NCBI RefSeq assembly: GCF_009830285.1
Contig: NZ_WUQX01000001.1
Location: forward strand, 1,240,501 to 1,304,500
Direction of reading: 5' to 3'
DNA: 64,000 nucleotides
From: Sporofaciens musculi
GTDB lineage: Bacteria > Bacillota > Clostridia > Lachnospirales > Lachnospiraceae
The stretch's first letter is position 1, and each line of letters starts with the position of its first letter. Shown here in pieces: positions 25,298 through 34,435 of the stretch. A program made the translations under genes and the position numbers. A model generated the notes under the pieces. The model worked only from the letters and a program-made list of their open reading frames with translations, was not told where the DNA came from and ran no database searches.

Positions 25298-26569
25298 TTG
25301 GATACATTTCTTTTAAATACGGTTATTTTATTGGCGCTCGTAGTAGTGTTGGGATTTTTTAATGAGAAGGTGACGAAATTTACCCATGAAATCGCACTAA
25401 TGCTGTTTACTGTAATTGTCGGCGGTGTGCTGCTGGTGGCGAGCGCGGTCTTAAGGGGTACGGGGACGGCATCCCAGGTTCTTGAAGAATTACAGTTTTT
25501 CAATCTGGAAGGATTTTTGATGGAGGGAGTTCTGTGCTTTATGCTGTTCGCAGGCTCATGCCATATGAGGCTTTTGGATTTTAAGAAGTATGCTAGAGCA
25601 ATTTCGCTGCTGGCTGTGGGCGCTACATTTCTGGGGGCTGTGTTCTATGGACTGATTTTCTATGGGGCAGGCAAGCTTCTGGGGCTTTCGTTTACCCTTC
25701 CTGTCTGTCTGATGTTCGGCAGTATCGTTGCGCCTACGGACCCGATTGCCGCCACCAGTATTTTAAAGAGGTTTCACCTTCCCGATGGGATTAGCTTCAT
25801 CATAGAGGGGGAGTCTCTGCTGAATGACGGGATGGGCGTGGCATTGTTTATCTTTTTTTCGGGAATGGTTACTGCCGAGGAAAGCGGTGGTTTTATTGCC
25901 GTGATGGCGAAGGAGATACTGGGCGCCATGTTTGTGGGAATTGTAGTAACGTTCTTATGCTTCGCCATATTCAGCCGTACGAAGGATGAGTCCAGGCAGA
26001 TATTTACAAGCCTTCTGGCGGTGTCCATGTCCTATGTATTGTGCGAGTGTTTTGGATTTTCTGGGGCGATTGCGTCGGTTGTATGCGGAGTTTTATTCTC
26101 TGCGCTTCGGAATTATTCAGAGTATAAAGGGAGGCCTCTTGATCTTCGTCAGTTTGATATCTTCTGGGGAATATTGGATACGCTGCTGAATTCCGTCTTG
26201 TATGTTATGCTTGGGATTTCATTTATCCGGATTTTACAGATGCCTCATGTTCTGGTTTTGTCACTCCTTGCCATTGCTGCGAATCTCGTCGCAAGGTCGG
26301 GAAGCCTTGGAGCTGCATCCATATTCATTGGCCCTCTGCCTGACGGGTATAACAAGCCGCAGTTCATTAAGCTGTTGACCTGGGGAGGGCTTCGGGGAGG
26401 GCTTTCGGTTGCTCTTGCCATGAGCGCTCAGGGGATGGTTTCTGATGAGATTCATCTGATCATTCTTGGCGGAACCTATGCGATTGTTTTCTTTACAACG
26501 ATTGTCCAGGGGATGACTATGCACAGAGTATATGAGAGGATTCAGAGCACTGTGGTAAAAGGAGAGTAA
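25298..26569 (+). CDS. CPA1-family Na+/H+ antiporter (NhaP-like)
   Basis: About 423 residues and ten to twelve hydrophobic segments. Ion-binding motifs of CPA1 are intact: SIVAPTDPIAATSIL (ND/TD-type), IIEGESLLNDGMGVALF, and LTWGGLRGGLSVALAMS. The protein exchanges cytoplasmic Na+ (or K+) for H+ in pH and salt homeostasis. No long cytoplasmic tail is present. It starts at TTG 25298 after GGGAGAAGAAGG and is two bases from the following AEC transporter gene, so co-transcription is nearly certain. Confidence 0.9.
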   Translation: MDTFLLNTVILLALVVVLGFFNEKVTKFTHEIALMLFTVIVGGVLLVASAVLRGTGTASQVLEELQFFNLEGFLMEGVLCFMLFAGSCHMRLLDFKKYARAISLLAVGATFLGAVFYGLIFYGAGKLLGLSFTLPVCLMFGSIVAPTDPIAATSILKRFHLPDGISFIIEGESLLNDGMGVALFIFFSGMVTAEESGGFIAVMAKEILGAMFVGIVVTFLCFAIFSRTKDESRQIFTSLLAVSMSYVLCECFGFSGAIASVVCGVLFSALRNYSEYKGRPLDLRQFDIFWGILDTLLNSVLYVMLGISFIRILQMPHVLVLSLLAIAANLVARSGSLGAASIFIGPLPDGYNKPQFIKLLTWGGLRGGLSVALAMSAQGMVSDEIHLIILGGTYAIVFFTTIVQGMTMHRVYERIQSTVVKGE

Positions 26570-26571
26570 AA

Positions 26572-27483
26572 ATGTTACTGTTACAACAGATGATTGTTTT
26601 GTTTATCTATATTGCTCTTGGATATGGGGCGGCAAAAAAGGGGGTCATGGATGAGACTTTCAGTAAGAAGATTTCCTGGGTGGTGGTAAATGTTGCAAAT
26701 CCTGCTCTTACGCTGTCTGCTGTGGTAAACGGAGACGGGACGATTAAGGGAAAAGAGCTTCTTCTGACTGCGGTAATTGCTTTGGTGATTCTTGGGGGAA
26801 TGGTATTGTTATCGCTTGCAATACCATTCATATTTCGTGTCAGGAAAGAACAGAGGGGCGTTTATCGGCTGATGAGTGCATTTAACAATATCGGCTTCAT
26901 GGGTTTTCCGGTGATTGTGGCGGTGTATGGGCAGGAGGCGCTTCTGTATGCGGCCATATTTTCCATGCTGTTTAATGTCTTAATCTATACTTATGGGATT
27001 CAGACTGTACAGAAGGGAACGAAGGGGATTGAGTGGGGAAAGGTATTTAACATAGGGGTAATCGGCAGTATTTTGGCGATTGCGATTTATCTCCTTGGGA
27101 TTCCCACTCCGGAATTCTTCAATACGACTGTGAGTGGGTTAAGCGGGCTGACCGCCCCCTTAAGTATGATGGTGATTGGCATTTCTCTGACCAGTATCAG
27201 GTTGAAGGAATTGTTTCTGGATAAGAGGCTGCTTTTGTATTCTCTGACAAAGCTTTTGGTGATTCCGATTCTTGCCATGCAGGTGATTGTCAGGGTGATT
27301 GATAACGAAATGCTGTGCGGGGTGTGTATGGTGATGCTTGCGACTCCGGCGGCGAGCATGACCGCCATGCTGGCGCAGCAGTATGGAGATGAAGAAAGCG
27401 CGGAGCAGGCGGCAAAAGGCGTGGCGCTTACCACGCTTTTGTCTGTCGTGACGATTCCCGTTGTGTCGGCTGTGGTGTTTTAG
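26572..27483 (+). CDS. AEC (auxin efflux carrier) family transporter
   Basis: 303 residues, about ten hydrophobic segments in two five-helix repeats. Family marks: IALGYGAAKKGVMDETFSKKIS, read in blocks, VVVNVANPALTLSAV, MSAFNNIGFMGFPVIVAVYG, and MLATPAASMTAMLAQQYG near the end. Bacterial AEC members move malate, malonate or other organic acids. The ATG at 26572 is three bases after the antiporter stop. Its stop overlaps the convergent CPBP gene by four bases. Confidence 0.9.
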   Translation: MLLLQQMIVLFIYIALGYGAAKKGVMDETFSKKISWVVVNVANPALTLSAVVNGDGTIKGKELLLTAVIALVILGGMVLLSLAIPFIFRVRKEQRGVYRLMSAFNNIGFMGFPVIVAVYGQEALLYAAIFSMLFNVLIYTYGIQTVQKGTKGIEWGKVFNIGVIGSILAIAIYLLGIPTPEFFNTTVSGLSGLTAPLSMMVIGISLTSIRLKELFLDKRLLLYSLTKLLVIPILAMQVIVRVIDNEMLCGVCMVMLATPAASMTAMLAQQYGDEESAEQAAKGVALTTLLSVVTIPVVSAVVF

Positions 27484-28358
27484 GAGTGCGAATGCTTTTC
27501 CCCCCACAGATATAGGCAGATACACGACGCTATCAGCAGAATATCAGCAAATAGAGTCCCTTCAATGCCAAAACCTACGTTGTATGCGAAACTGTTATTT
27601 GCCGTGGAGGTATCCAGACGGAAGACAGAATATGGGGATACGATACCGGAGTTTGGCAGTCCAAAAATGATATTCTGTGTAAAATTCCACATGGCATGCA
27701 TGGACATGGCGCACCAGATACTGTCCATGTAATAGACCATGAATGAGAATAAAATTCCAACAATAAATATATTCAGTACGGACAAAAACGTAACGCCTTC
27801 GTTCATCAGGTGCAGGATGGCAAAAAGCAGGGAATTTCCTATAATAGCAGTTGCCGGATGCTTGTAGCTACTCTTTAACCGTTGGTACAGAAAGCCTCTG
27901 CAGACCAATTCTTCTGCCGAGGACTGTACAAAGACTGCGATAAAGATCAGTACAAAAGCAATCGGCTTTAAAGAATCATATTGTAGTGAAATGTCTTTAT
28001 TAAGCCATGCCGCAAGGATACAGACGCCGTTCAAACCAAAGCCCATGACAAACCCGATAAGGAGGTTCTTCATGTTGTTGCCGAATGCCCTTCTTCCGAT
28101 TGTTTTCAGGATAGGGCGGTTTTTCTTTGTAAACCGCAGATATAGTATCGTTAATATCCAGATGCCGATAAAACTCAGATACATATAGATGGTCATTGCA
28201 ATATCTGTACTTGACATGAAGGGGAGGAAGCCTAATAACATTCCCAGAAATTGCCCAAGTAGGATGAGCAGTATTGTAATAATGTATAATACAAGAATAT
28301 TGTCAGGGAGTCTTCGTTTTGTTACTTCTAAATTATCCATTTTTTTCTTTATTAGCAT
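27480..28358 (-). CDS. CPBP-family intramembrane metalloprotease
   Basis: About 290 residues, eight hydrophobic segments. The ABI/CaaX (Rce1-like) catalytic motifs are present: SSAEELVCRGFLYQRL (motif 1, Glu-Glu...Arg), LFAILHLMNEG (motif 2 His) and AMSMHAMWNFTQNII (motif 3 His and Asn). In Firmicutes such proteases process peptides or give bacteriocin self-immunity; no bacteriocin gene is seen here. Two starts are possible: the ATG at 28358, 14 bases after AGGAGG, or the internal ATG at 28340. Function in this cell is not known. Confidence 0.88.
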   Translation of the reverse strand: MLIKKKMDNLEVTKRRLPDNILVLYIITILLILLGQFLGMLLGFLPFMSSTDIAMTIYMYLSFIGIWILTILYLRFTKKNRPILKTIGRRAFGNNMKNLLIGFVMGFGLNGVCILAAWLNKDISLQYDSLKPIAFVLIFIAVFVQSSAEELVCRGFLYQRLKSSYKHPATAIIGNSLLFAILHLMNEGVTFLSVLNIFIVGILFSFMVYYMDSIWCAMSMHAMWNFTQNIIFGLPNSGIVSPYSVFRLDTSTANNSFAYNVGFGIEGTLFADILLIASCICLYLWGEKHSHS

Positions 28359-28444
28359 AATTGCAAATAGAACCTCCTATACATTTTGATAAAAAAATAG
28401 TATCACAGTATTTTAACAGGGTCAATGCAAATCACGGAATGTCC

Positions 28445-28529
28445 TTGACAAATATATCGAGGTGTGATATAAAATATATAACGAAGTGCGATATAGTGAG
28501 ATTCGATATATCGGAATAAGATATATCGA
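28445..28529 (+). promoter_or_regulatory. padR promoter with clustered TATATCGA operators
   Basis: TTGACA (28445-28450), 17 bases, TATAAA (28468-28473). The element TATATCGA or its complement appears at 28453-28460 (inside the spacer), 28489-28495 (CGATATA), 28503-28513 (palindrome with CGATATATCG core) and 28522-28529. This is a cluster of four sites before a PadR gene, so autoregulation is likely. Confidence 0.65.
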
Positions 28530-28559
28530 GCTAAAATGTTATAAGAATGGGAGGAAGGG

Positions 28560-28886
28560 ATGACAGACAGGATCAAAAGAGTGTATGTTCCTATGACGGA
28601 AACAGGCTTCTACATTTTATATTGTCTGCAAGATGAGATGCATGGGTATAACATCGGGCAGAAGGTGAAGCAGATGACAGGCGGGGAAGTGACCATCAGC
28701 CCCGGAACCATGTATGGAACACTGTCTAAGATGGAGAAGGACGGATTAATCAGATTTGTAAGAGAAGAAGATAAACGAAAGCTGTATGTGATTACAGAGC
28801 TTGGGTGGGAGGTATTGAACATAGAGCTTCACAGGATTGAAAGATTATACCAGAACAGTAAAGGAGAGTACAGTTATGGCGGATAG
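28560..28886 (+). CDS. PadR-family transcriptional regulator
   Basis: 108 residues: an N-terminal winged helix with GFYILYCLQDEMHGYNIGQ, the recognition region GGEVTISPGTMYGTLSKMEK and the wing REEDKRKLYVITELGWE, plus one C-terminal dimerisation helix. ATG 28560 is preceded by GGGAGGAAGG. The end overlaps the following DUF2812 gene by 11 bases. PadR-DUF2812 pairs are common in Clostridia: PadR senses a compound and represses, and the membrane partner probably takes part in the response. The ligand is unknown. Confidence 0.92.
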   Translation: MTDRIKRVYVPMTETGFYILYCLQDEMHGYNIGQKVKQMTGGEVTISPGTMYGTLSKMEKDGLIRFVREEDKRKLYVITELGWEVLNIELHRIERLYQNSKGEYSYGG

Positions 28887-29436
28887 GGTCAGGTTCCGTT
28901 TCTGGACAATTACGGATTATGAGGAGGAGGAACAGTTTTTAAGAGAACAGCATCGCGAAGGGTGGAGGCTAAAAAGATATTTTCTTCCGGGATTTTATTT
29001 ATTTGACAGGTGTACTCCAGAGGATATGGTGTACAGGCTGGATTTTGATCAGGCGGTTAAGGGTGAGAAGATGGGATATCTTAAGATGTATCAGGACTAT
29101 GGATGGGAATATCTGTTTGATGTGAATGGGTTCAGTTATTTCCGAAAATCTGCGACTGGTTTTGATGAGGAGACAGAGATATTCAGTGATAATGACTCGC
29201 GGCTTGAGATGGTCAGGCGGATTTTCAGACGAAGGATGGTGCCGCTTCTATGCGTATTTTTGTGCTGTCTTGTCCCGCAACTTTTTATCCAATACATTAG
29301 ATGGGTTGAGTATGGAGATATTGGGGCAAGGGTTCTCACAATCATTTTTGATGTGCTTTTTGTCATTTATGTGTGTTTATTCGTCCATTGTGGGAAAGGA
29401 ATAAGCCGATTGAAGAATAAATACCAGAAAGACTAA
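28876..29436 (+). CDS. DUF2812 membrane protein
   Basis: About 186 residues. The N-terminal soluble part carries the DUF2812 pattern: FRFWTITDYEEEEQFLREQH, GWRLKRYFLPGFYLF, EDMVYRLDFDQ and YLKMYQDYGWEYLF. Two hydrophobic segments follow near residues 130-150 and 160-180. ATG 28876 lies eight bases after AAGGAGAG, inside the end of padR, so translation is coupled. The biochemical role of DUF2812 is unknown; it is almost always paired with PadR. Confidence 0.88.
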   Translation: MADRVRFRFWTITDYEEEEQFLREQHREGWRLKRYFLPGFYLFDRCTPEDMVYRLDFDQAVKGEKMGYLKMYQDYGWEYLFDVNGFSYFRKSATGFDEETEIFSDNDSRLEMVRRIFRRRMVPLLCVFLCCLVPQLFIQYIRWVEYGDIGARVLTIIFDVLFVIYVCLFVHCGKGISRLKNKYQKD

Positions 29437-29465
29437 TGGGAGTCAGGAAAATGTAGCGGTATGCG

Positions 29466-29494
29466 TTGATACAAAGTGTGAAATGTGATATTCT
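29466..29494 (+). promoter_or_regulatory. Promoter of the MEMO/AMMECR1 gene
   Basis: TTGATA (29466-29471), 17 bases, TATTCT (29489-29494), 28 bases before the ATG at 29522. Confidence 0.5.
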
Positions 29495-29521
29495 TAGCAG
29501 AGAGTAAGGGAGGCGGCAGTT

Positions 29522-30904
29522 ATGATATCAGGAGTTTTTATGGTTCCTCATCCTCCCCTGATTATACCGGAGATTGGCAGGGGAGAGGAAGAAAATATTC
29601 AGGACACGGTTGACGCATACCATGAGGTTGGACGAAGGATAGGGGATTTGAAGCCGGAGACAATCGTGTTAATCTCACCCCACCAGATAATGTATGCGGA
29701 TTATTTCCATATTTCACCAGGAGATGAGGGAACGGGGGATTTCGGACAATTCCGTGCACCGCAGGTGAAGATAAAGGTAAACTATGATACAGAGTTTGTG
29801 GAGAATCTCTGCAAACTGGCAGAGGCAGGTGAGCTTCCGGCAGGAACAGAAGGTGAGCGCGACAGGCGGTTAGATCATGGGACAATGGTTCCCCTCTATT
29901 TTGTAAATCAGTATTGGAGGGATTATAAGCTGGTCAGGATTGGCCTGTCAGGGCTTTCACTTGTAACACATTATGAACTGGGGCGGCGTATCAGGGAAAC
30001 GGCAGAAGTCCTTGGCCGAAATATTGTGGTGATAGCAAGCGGAGATCTGTCTCACAGGCTTACCGAAAAGGGACCTTACGGATACAGGGAAGAAGGGCCA
30101 AAGTACGACCACCGGATTATGGAGGTGATGGGAAGCGGCGATTTTGGGCGGCTTTTGGAATTTCCGGAGGATTTCTGTGAAAAAGCGGGAGAGTGTGGTC
30201 ACAGGTCTTTTACAATAATGGCGGGAGTGCTGGATAGAACCAGTGTGCAGGCGAAGCGTCTTTCCTATGAGGGACCCTTTGGGGTAGGGTACGGCGTCTG
30301 TATTTATGAGATACGTGGCAGGGATTTGACACGGAATTTTAAAGAGCAGTACGAAGAAAAAGAGCGTGAACGGATTCGCAAGCAGAGGGCCAGAGAGGAT
30401 GATTATGTAGGCCTTGCCAGGGCGGTTATAGAAGAATATGTGTGTACTGGAAAGAAGAAAGAGATACCAAAGAATCTGCCAAAGGAGATGTATACCCAGA
30501 GAGCAGGGGTATTCGTTTCCATAAAGAAGGAAGGGCAGCTTCGAGGATGTATCGGCACCATTCAGGCGGTACAGCCTTCAATAGCGGAGGAAATCAGGGA
30601 GAACGCCGTCAGTGCGTCTGTGAAGGATCCGAGATTTTCTCCTATTGAGCCGGATGAGCTTGAAAAGCTCTCGATTAGTGTGGATGTATTAGGTGAGACA
30701 GAGAAGATTGCTTCACCGGCTCAGTTGGATGTCAAACGATACGGCGTGGTTGTGACTAAGGGGTATCGGCGTGGACTGCTTCTGCCGAATCTGGACGGGG
30801 TAGATACTGTGGATGAGCAGGTTAGGATTGCGAAGCAGAAAGCGGGAATCGGGGCGCAGGAGGATGTAGAGCTTGAACGGTTTGAGGTGGTTCGGCATTA
30901 TTGA
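29522..30904 (+). CDS. AmmeMemoRadiSam system proteins B and A fused (MEMO + AMMECR1)
   Basis: 460 residues. Residues 1-265 are a MEMO-like, class III extradiol-dioxygenase-type domain: FMVPHPPLIIPEIG, DHGTMVPLYFVNQY, VIASGDLSHRL, and GYGVCIYE. Residues about 285-458 are AMMECR1: GVFVSIKKEGQLRGCIGTI, NAVSASVKDPRFSPI, VDVLGE, YRRGLLLPNLDGVDT. The three-part AmmeMemoRadiSam set (A, B and a radical SAM enzyme) is conserved but its reaction is not firmly known. The radical SAM partner is in this window but 6.9 kb away at 37828, with a defence island between them. The gap 30905-31118 shows no gene. Confidence 0.9.
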   Translation: MISGVFMVPHPPLIIPEIGRGEEENIQDTVDAYHEVGRRIGDLKPETIVLISPHQIMYADYFHISPGDEGTGDFGQFRAPQVKIKVNYDTEFVENLCKLAEAGELPAGTEGERDRRLDHGTMVPLYFVNQYWRDYKLVRIGLSGLSLVTHYELGRRIRETAEVLGRNIVVIASGDLSHRLTEKGPYGYREEGPKYDHRIMEVMGSGDFGRLLEFPEDFCEKAGECGHRSFTIMAGVLDRTSVQAKRLSYEGPFGVGYGVCIYEIRGRDLTRNFKEQYEEKERERIRKQRAREDDYVGLARAVIEEYVCTGKKKEIPKNLPKEMYTQRAGVFVSIKKEGQLRGCIGTIQAVQPSIAEEIRENAVSASVKDPRFSPIEPDELEKLSISVDVLGETEKIASPAQLDVKRYGVVVTKGYRRGLLLPNLDGVDTVDEQVRIAKQKAGIGAQEDVELERFEVVRHY

Positions 30905-31118
30905 AAGACAAAGAGGATGCGTGTTTCTGAATGTCTGCAAGCACAACTTCGTGAACTGGCCTCGTCTCAATGGTATGTGATGAATTTTATAATAACCAAA
31001 AAGATTACAAATGCAATAAATAATGTATCATTGGTTTCGCCCATAATAGCAACTATCACTTGAACGAAAGCAGATATTCTTCAAAGATTAAATTTAAAGA
31101 AGGTAGATAAATTTCCGT

Positions 31119-31718
31119 TTGTCGAAAAATCTGGCTAACTTTTCCCATTTTCAGGCACTGGAAGATGGTCGTATTGACGAAAATATGCTTGCATTGTCGA
31201 TTGGTTTGGCAACGACAGGCGTATATGGTTTGGCAAGAGCAGTAAATTCTGAACAATGGTATAGAAACATTATTTTACATGATTCGTTATATTCATGCGA
31301 ACAATTATTGGAGTTTGTTTATCCAGAACTTGCAAAACAGAATTCCTGGAAACTGCCTGTATGGTATTACATTTCGAAAGCGAATATCAAAAGCGAATTA
31401 GCGGAAGAAAAAGCGCCAACTTTATATAGTGATATTGTTACAGAGTCAATGATTAAAAATACCCGATCTGCAATTGGAAATAGAACTACTTGGCAGATTT
31501 GGAGAGATGAAAATAACAATTTGTTAAAAGCTATTCGCTTATTAAGTTGCATCCCAGAAGAAAAAGTAGATATTGTACAATATCAAAACATTTTGGAAAC
31601 TATATTTAGAGAAAATATTAATATTTTGAGCTCACTGGATAGTCCTAATCGTAGCAATCTTAATAGAATGATAAGAATATATGATTTCTTAAAATATGGG
31701 CAAAAAAAGACCCCGTGA
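31119..31718 (+). CDS. Unrecognised protein fragment at left end of the defence island
   Basis: 199 codons from a TTG. No ribosome site is convincing, and the frame upstream is closed only just before, so this may be the 3' part of a longer lost gene. The product is soluble and rich in Asn, Leu and Ile. It has a helix-rich middle (SCEQLLEFVYPELAKQN, TWQIWRDENNNLLKAIRLL) and a C-terminal LNRMIRIYDFLKYG. I do not recognise the family. Codon use is more AT-rich than in the flanking metabolic genes, which fits transferred DNA. Its stop lies inside the repeat structure described next. Confidence 0.4.
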   Translation: MSKNLANFSHFQALEDGRIDENMLALSIGLATTGVYGLARAVNSEQWYRNIILHDSLYSCEQLLEFVYPELAKQNSWKLPVWYYISKANIKSELAEEKAPTLYSDIVTESMIKNTRSAIGNRTTWQIWRDENNNLLKAIRLLSCIPEEKVDIVQYQNILETIFRENINILSSLDSPNRSNLNRMIRIYDFLKYGQKKTP

Positions 31719-31810
31719 TTCAAGCATCTGCAAGCAGACACCATCACGGAGGCTCGGACAGTTGGAATACAGGCAACATAGCATCTGTAAACAGACACCA
31801 TCACGGATGC
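31713..31810. repeat. Two 30-bp near-identical repeats with an outer inverted repeat
   Basis: Copies at 31724-31753 and 31781-31810 differ at three positions and are separated by 27 bases. Each contains CAGACACCATCACGGA. The first copy overlaps an inverted repeat, CCGTGAT (31713-31719) with ATCACGG (31743-31749). They lie between the unrecognised frame and the AlbA_2 gene. Confidence 0.6.
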
Positions 31811-31890
31811 ACTATAAACCTATGCTTATTATATAAGGGAAAATATTTTTTGTCAACGACCAGATTTTGGATAAAGAAGGGAGGAGGATC

Positions 31891-33378
31891 ATGACCATAG
31901 AAGAAATTCTTGCAGGGGAATCGAAGAATGTAGAGTTCAAAGAGAACCTGCCGGAGAAAAGTATTAAATATATGAAATCTGTAGTTGCCTTTGCCAATGG
32001 AACCGGAGGTAAAATCATTTTCGGAATTGCTGATAAGACCAGAGAAGTGATTGGCTTTAACAAGGAAGATGTATTCAAGAAAATGGATGCCATTGCCAAT
32101 GCTGTGTCGGATAGTTGTGAACCGGCAATTATTCCAGATATTACCTTACGGACAGTTGACGGTAAGACTGTTATTGTAGCGGAAATTTTCGAGGGCAGAC
32201 AGCGTCCGTATTATATCAAGGCTCTTGGCAGAGAAGGCGGGGTATATGTCCGTGTTGCCGGAACTACCCGTCTTGCTGACGAATACATGATCAAAGAGCT
32301 GATGTTTGAAGGAAGCAACCGCTATTTCGATCAAGCTTTGTGTACTGGATTAACGATTACAGATGAAGATATTGATGCTCTTTGCAAAGCCATGAAGGAA
32401 CAGGCAGTGAAAAATGCTCATAATGAGGAACAGAAAGCATCTATCAAAGGTGTTGGCAGACAGCAGTTGCGTTCTTGGGGGGTTTTGATTGAGCGTGACG
32501 GAAAAGATTATCCGTCCAATGCCTTTGCCATTTTGACTGGCAACGGAGGACTTCATGCCACAACACAATGTGGTGTGTTCAAAGGTACAACAAAAGCGGT
32601 ATTTGTTGACCGTAGAGAATATCCCGGCCCGCTTTGGGAGCAAATAGATGAAGCATTTCAGTTTGTCTTGCGAAACATTCACTTGGGGGCTGCGTTTGTG
32701 GGAATTTACCGGCAGGATATTTATGAAATTCCACCGGATGCTATTCGTGAGTTGATTATCAATGCTATGGTACATCGCAGCTATCTGGATCATGGTACGA
32801 TACAGGTTGCGGTATATGACAACCGACTGGAAATCACCTCCCCTGGAAAGTTGCCAATGGGACAGACGATGGAGCGTATGAAAGAAGGGTATTCCAAAAT
32901 CAGAAATGAAGCTCTTGCTCATGCATTTGCTTATATGAACTTGATCGAGCATTGGGGAAGCGGCATTCCAAGAATTATTGATAAAGTAAAAGCTGCCGGA
33001 CTGCGGGAGCCGGAGTTCATAGGCGGTGAGGTTGATTTGCGTATCAATATTTATCGAGGTCAGAATAACGACAATAATATCAAAAATGGCGTTAATGTAG
33101 ATACCAACAGCATTGATGGCGTTGGAATTGGCGCTAATGACTTTAAAAATGACGTTGATGAAGTGGCATATACAGACAAAGTTTTTCCAGATCATATTCA
33201 AAAACTGCTGAAGATCATTGCCGAAAATCCGACAGAAACGCAGGCACAGTATGCAGAGAAGCTTGGAATATCAAAAAGAACAATTTCGAGAATTTTTGCG
33301 GAGTTAAAAGCACAAGGCATACTCGAACAGCAAGGAAACAGAAGAAAAGCAAAATGGCTTATTATAAAGAAAAGATAG
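31891..33378 (+). CDS. AlbA_2 (Schlafen-type) ATP-binding protein with C-terminal winged helix
   Basis: About 495 residues. N-terminal AlbA_2 domain (GESKNVEFKENLP, FANGTGGKIIFGIAD). A middle ATPase-like region has AIRELIINAMVHRSY and LIEHWGSGIPRIIDKV (HATPase_c_4-type). An Asn/Asp-rich linker at about 385-430 leads to a helix-turn-helix (AQYAEKLGISKRTISRIFAEL). ATG 31891 follows GGGAGGAGG. It is ten bases upstream of the pglZ relic, so it belongs to the BREX operon. Proteins of this type are frequent companions of defence loci, probably as regulators or nucleic-acid sensors. Confidence 0.85.
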   Translation: MTIEEILAGESKNVEFKENLPEKSIKYMKSVVAFANGTGGKIIFGIADKTREVIGFNKEDVFKKMDAIANAVSDSCEPAIIPDITLRTVDGKTVIVAEIFEGRQRPYYIKALGREGGVYVRVAGTTRLADEYMIKELMFEGSNRYFDQALCTGLTITDEDIDALCKAMKEQAVKNAHNEEQKASIKGVGRQQLRSWGVLIERDGKDYPSNAFAILTGNGGLHATTQCGVFKGTTKAVFVDRREYPGPLWEQIDEAFQFVLRNIHLGAAFVGIYRQDIYEIPPDAIRELIINAMVHRSYLDHGTIQVAVYDNRLEITSPGKLPMGQTMERMKEGYSKIRNEALAHAFAYMNLIEHWGSGIPRIIDKVKAAGLREPEFIGGEVDLRINIYRGQNNDNNIKNGVNVDTNSIDGVGIGANDFKNDVDEVAYTDKVFPDHIQKLLKIIAENPTETQAQYAEKLGISKRTISRIFAELKAQGILEQQGNRRKAKWLIIKKR

Positions 33379-33388
33379 GAGGCGCGGC

Positions 33389-34414
33389 ATGGATACCGAC
33401 AAAGTAATACAAGACTTGAACCGGCGGTTTGCTGTCCCTTTGCCGGAATTTTATCAGCGTCGTATCATCTTCTGGTACGATGAAGATAAAGAATTTGAGG
33501 ACAAGTTGGACGAGGTGGTTCTTGAAAATGCAAAGGTGGTTGCACTGACTGGAAACAACGCATTTTCTGTGAAGAAGCTGCTTTCAGTAGACGATTTGAC
33601 CACAAACTATCTGGTTTACAGTCCGTTGGCGTACAACCGCCCGGATGATAACTGGCTTTTAGATATAGAGCTTTACAGCGAGGAGTTCCGGGCAGATTTG
33701 ATTTCTATTTGGATGGATGAGATGGGACTTGCATCGAATCCGGCCATGAGAAAGCAGGTGAAACATTATCGTGCCTATTTCAACGCGAAAGACCGTCGTT
33801 TGAAAATCAGCACTCAGAATAAAGTTCCGGCAACTCCGGCACAGCTGCATATGGCTGTTATGGCGGCAATCTGCGGATTGAAGGACGCACAGCCCAACCA
33901 GATTTTACGCAGTGTGTTCCGTGGTGTTAGTATATAAGTGTGGACAGGAAAAGTTGAACAACCTATACTATCAAGTGAAAAAGCAAAGGAGATGTTCTAT
34001 CTCCGCAACGATTCTATGGAGTATAAACGTAATAAGCAGAAATATGATACTAAGCCGGTAACGGTTAATCTGTTGTCAGCAAACCGTAAAATCAGTAATA
34101 TGATTTTTTCTCTGAATTTCTATCAGAAGGATGCTGTTGGCGCCAACCGTGAAGCAGCTGCCTATCAGGTTTACTTTACGGATGAAAATGGCAGGCAGAT
34201 TAGTGATGTTCAGAAGATTATTGCAGATAAGACAAGCGATAATGGTGCAGAGCGTACTTTCCGTTGCCAGTTTAATCTGAAATCTCTGAAATACAGCAAT
34301 ACTGCTGCTTATTATCTGGTCATTGCAGATGAACAGGGATTGCAGATGCCGCAGCGTGAGCCATTCCAGATTGACATCGCTTTTGCGGTGGATGAGTTTG
34401 ATTTCTTTAGTTAA
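33389..34414 (+). pseudogene. pglZ: BREX type 1 phosphatase-like PglZ, catalytic core deleted
   Basis: Two pieces of PglZ type A. 33389-33937 encodes the N-terminal 182 residues (FYQRRIIFWYDEDKEFEDKL, VALTGNNAFSVKKLL, NYLVYSPLAYNRPDDNWLL). 33938-34414, in the same frame, encodes about 158 residues of the C-terminal end (FYLRNDSMEYKRNKQKY, LVIADEQGLQMPQREPFQID). They are separated by one stop codon (33935-33937). Family members are about 850 residues, so some 500 residues including the alkaline-phosphatase-like core are gone. The deletion join is near 33922-33945, where LRSVFRGVSI ends abruptly. ATG 33389 follows AGGAGG. The system cannot work as a complete BREX. Confidence 0.85.
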
Positions 34415-34435
34415 GTACCGTAGGAGGATGGAAAG

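Noticed and set aside
31724-31810. Possible CRISPR array
   Set aside because: Only two repeats with three mismatches, one short gap, and no cas genes within the window.
32350-33201. Minus-strand frame of about 280 codons inside the AlbA_2 gene
   Set aside because: Antisense shadow of a well supported gene with no recognisable domain of its own.
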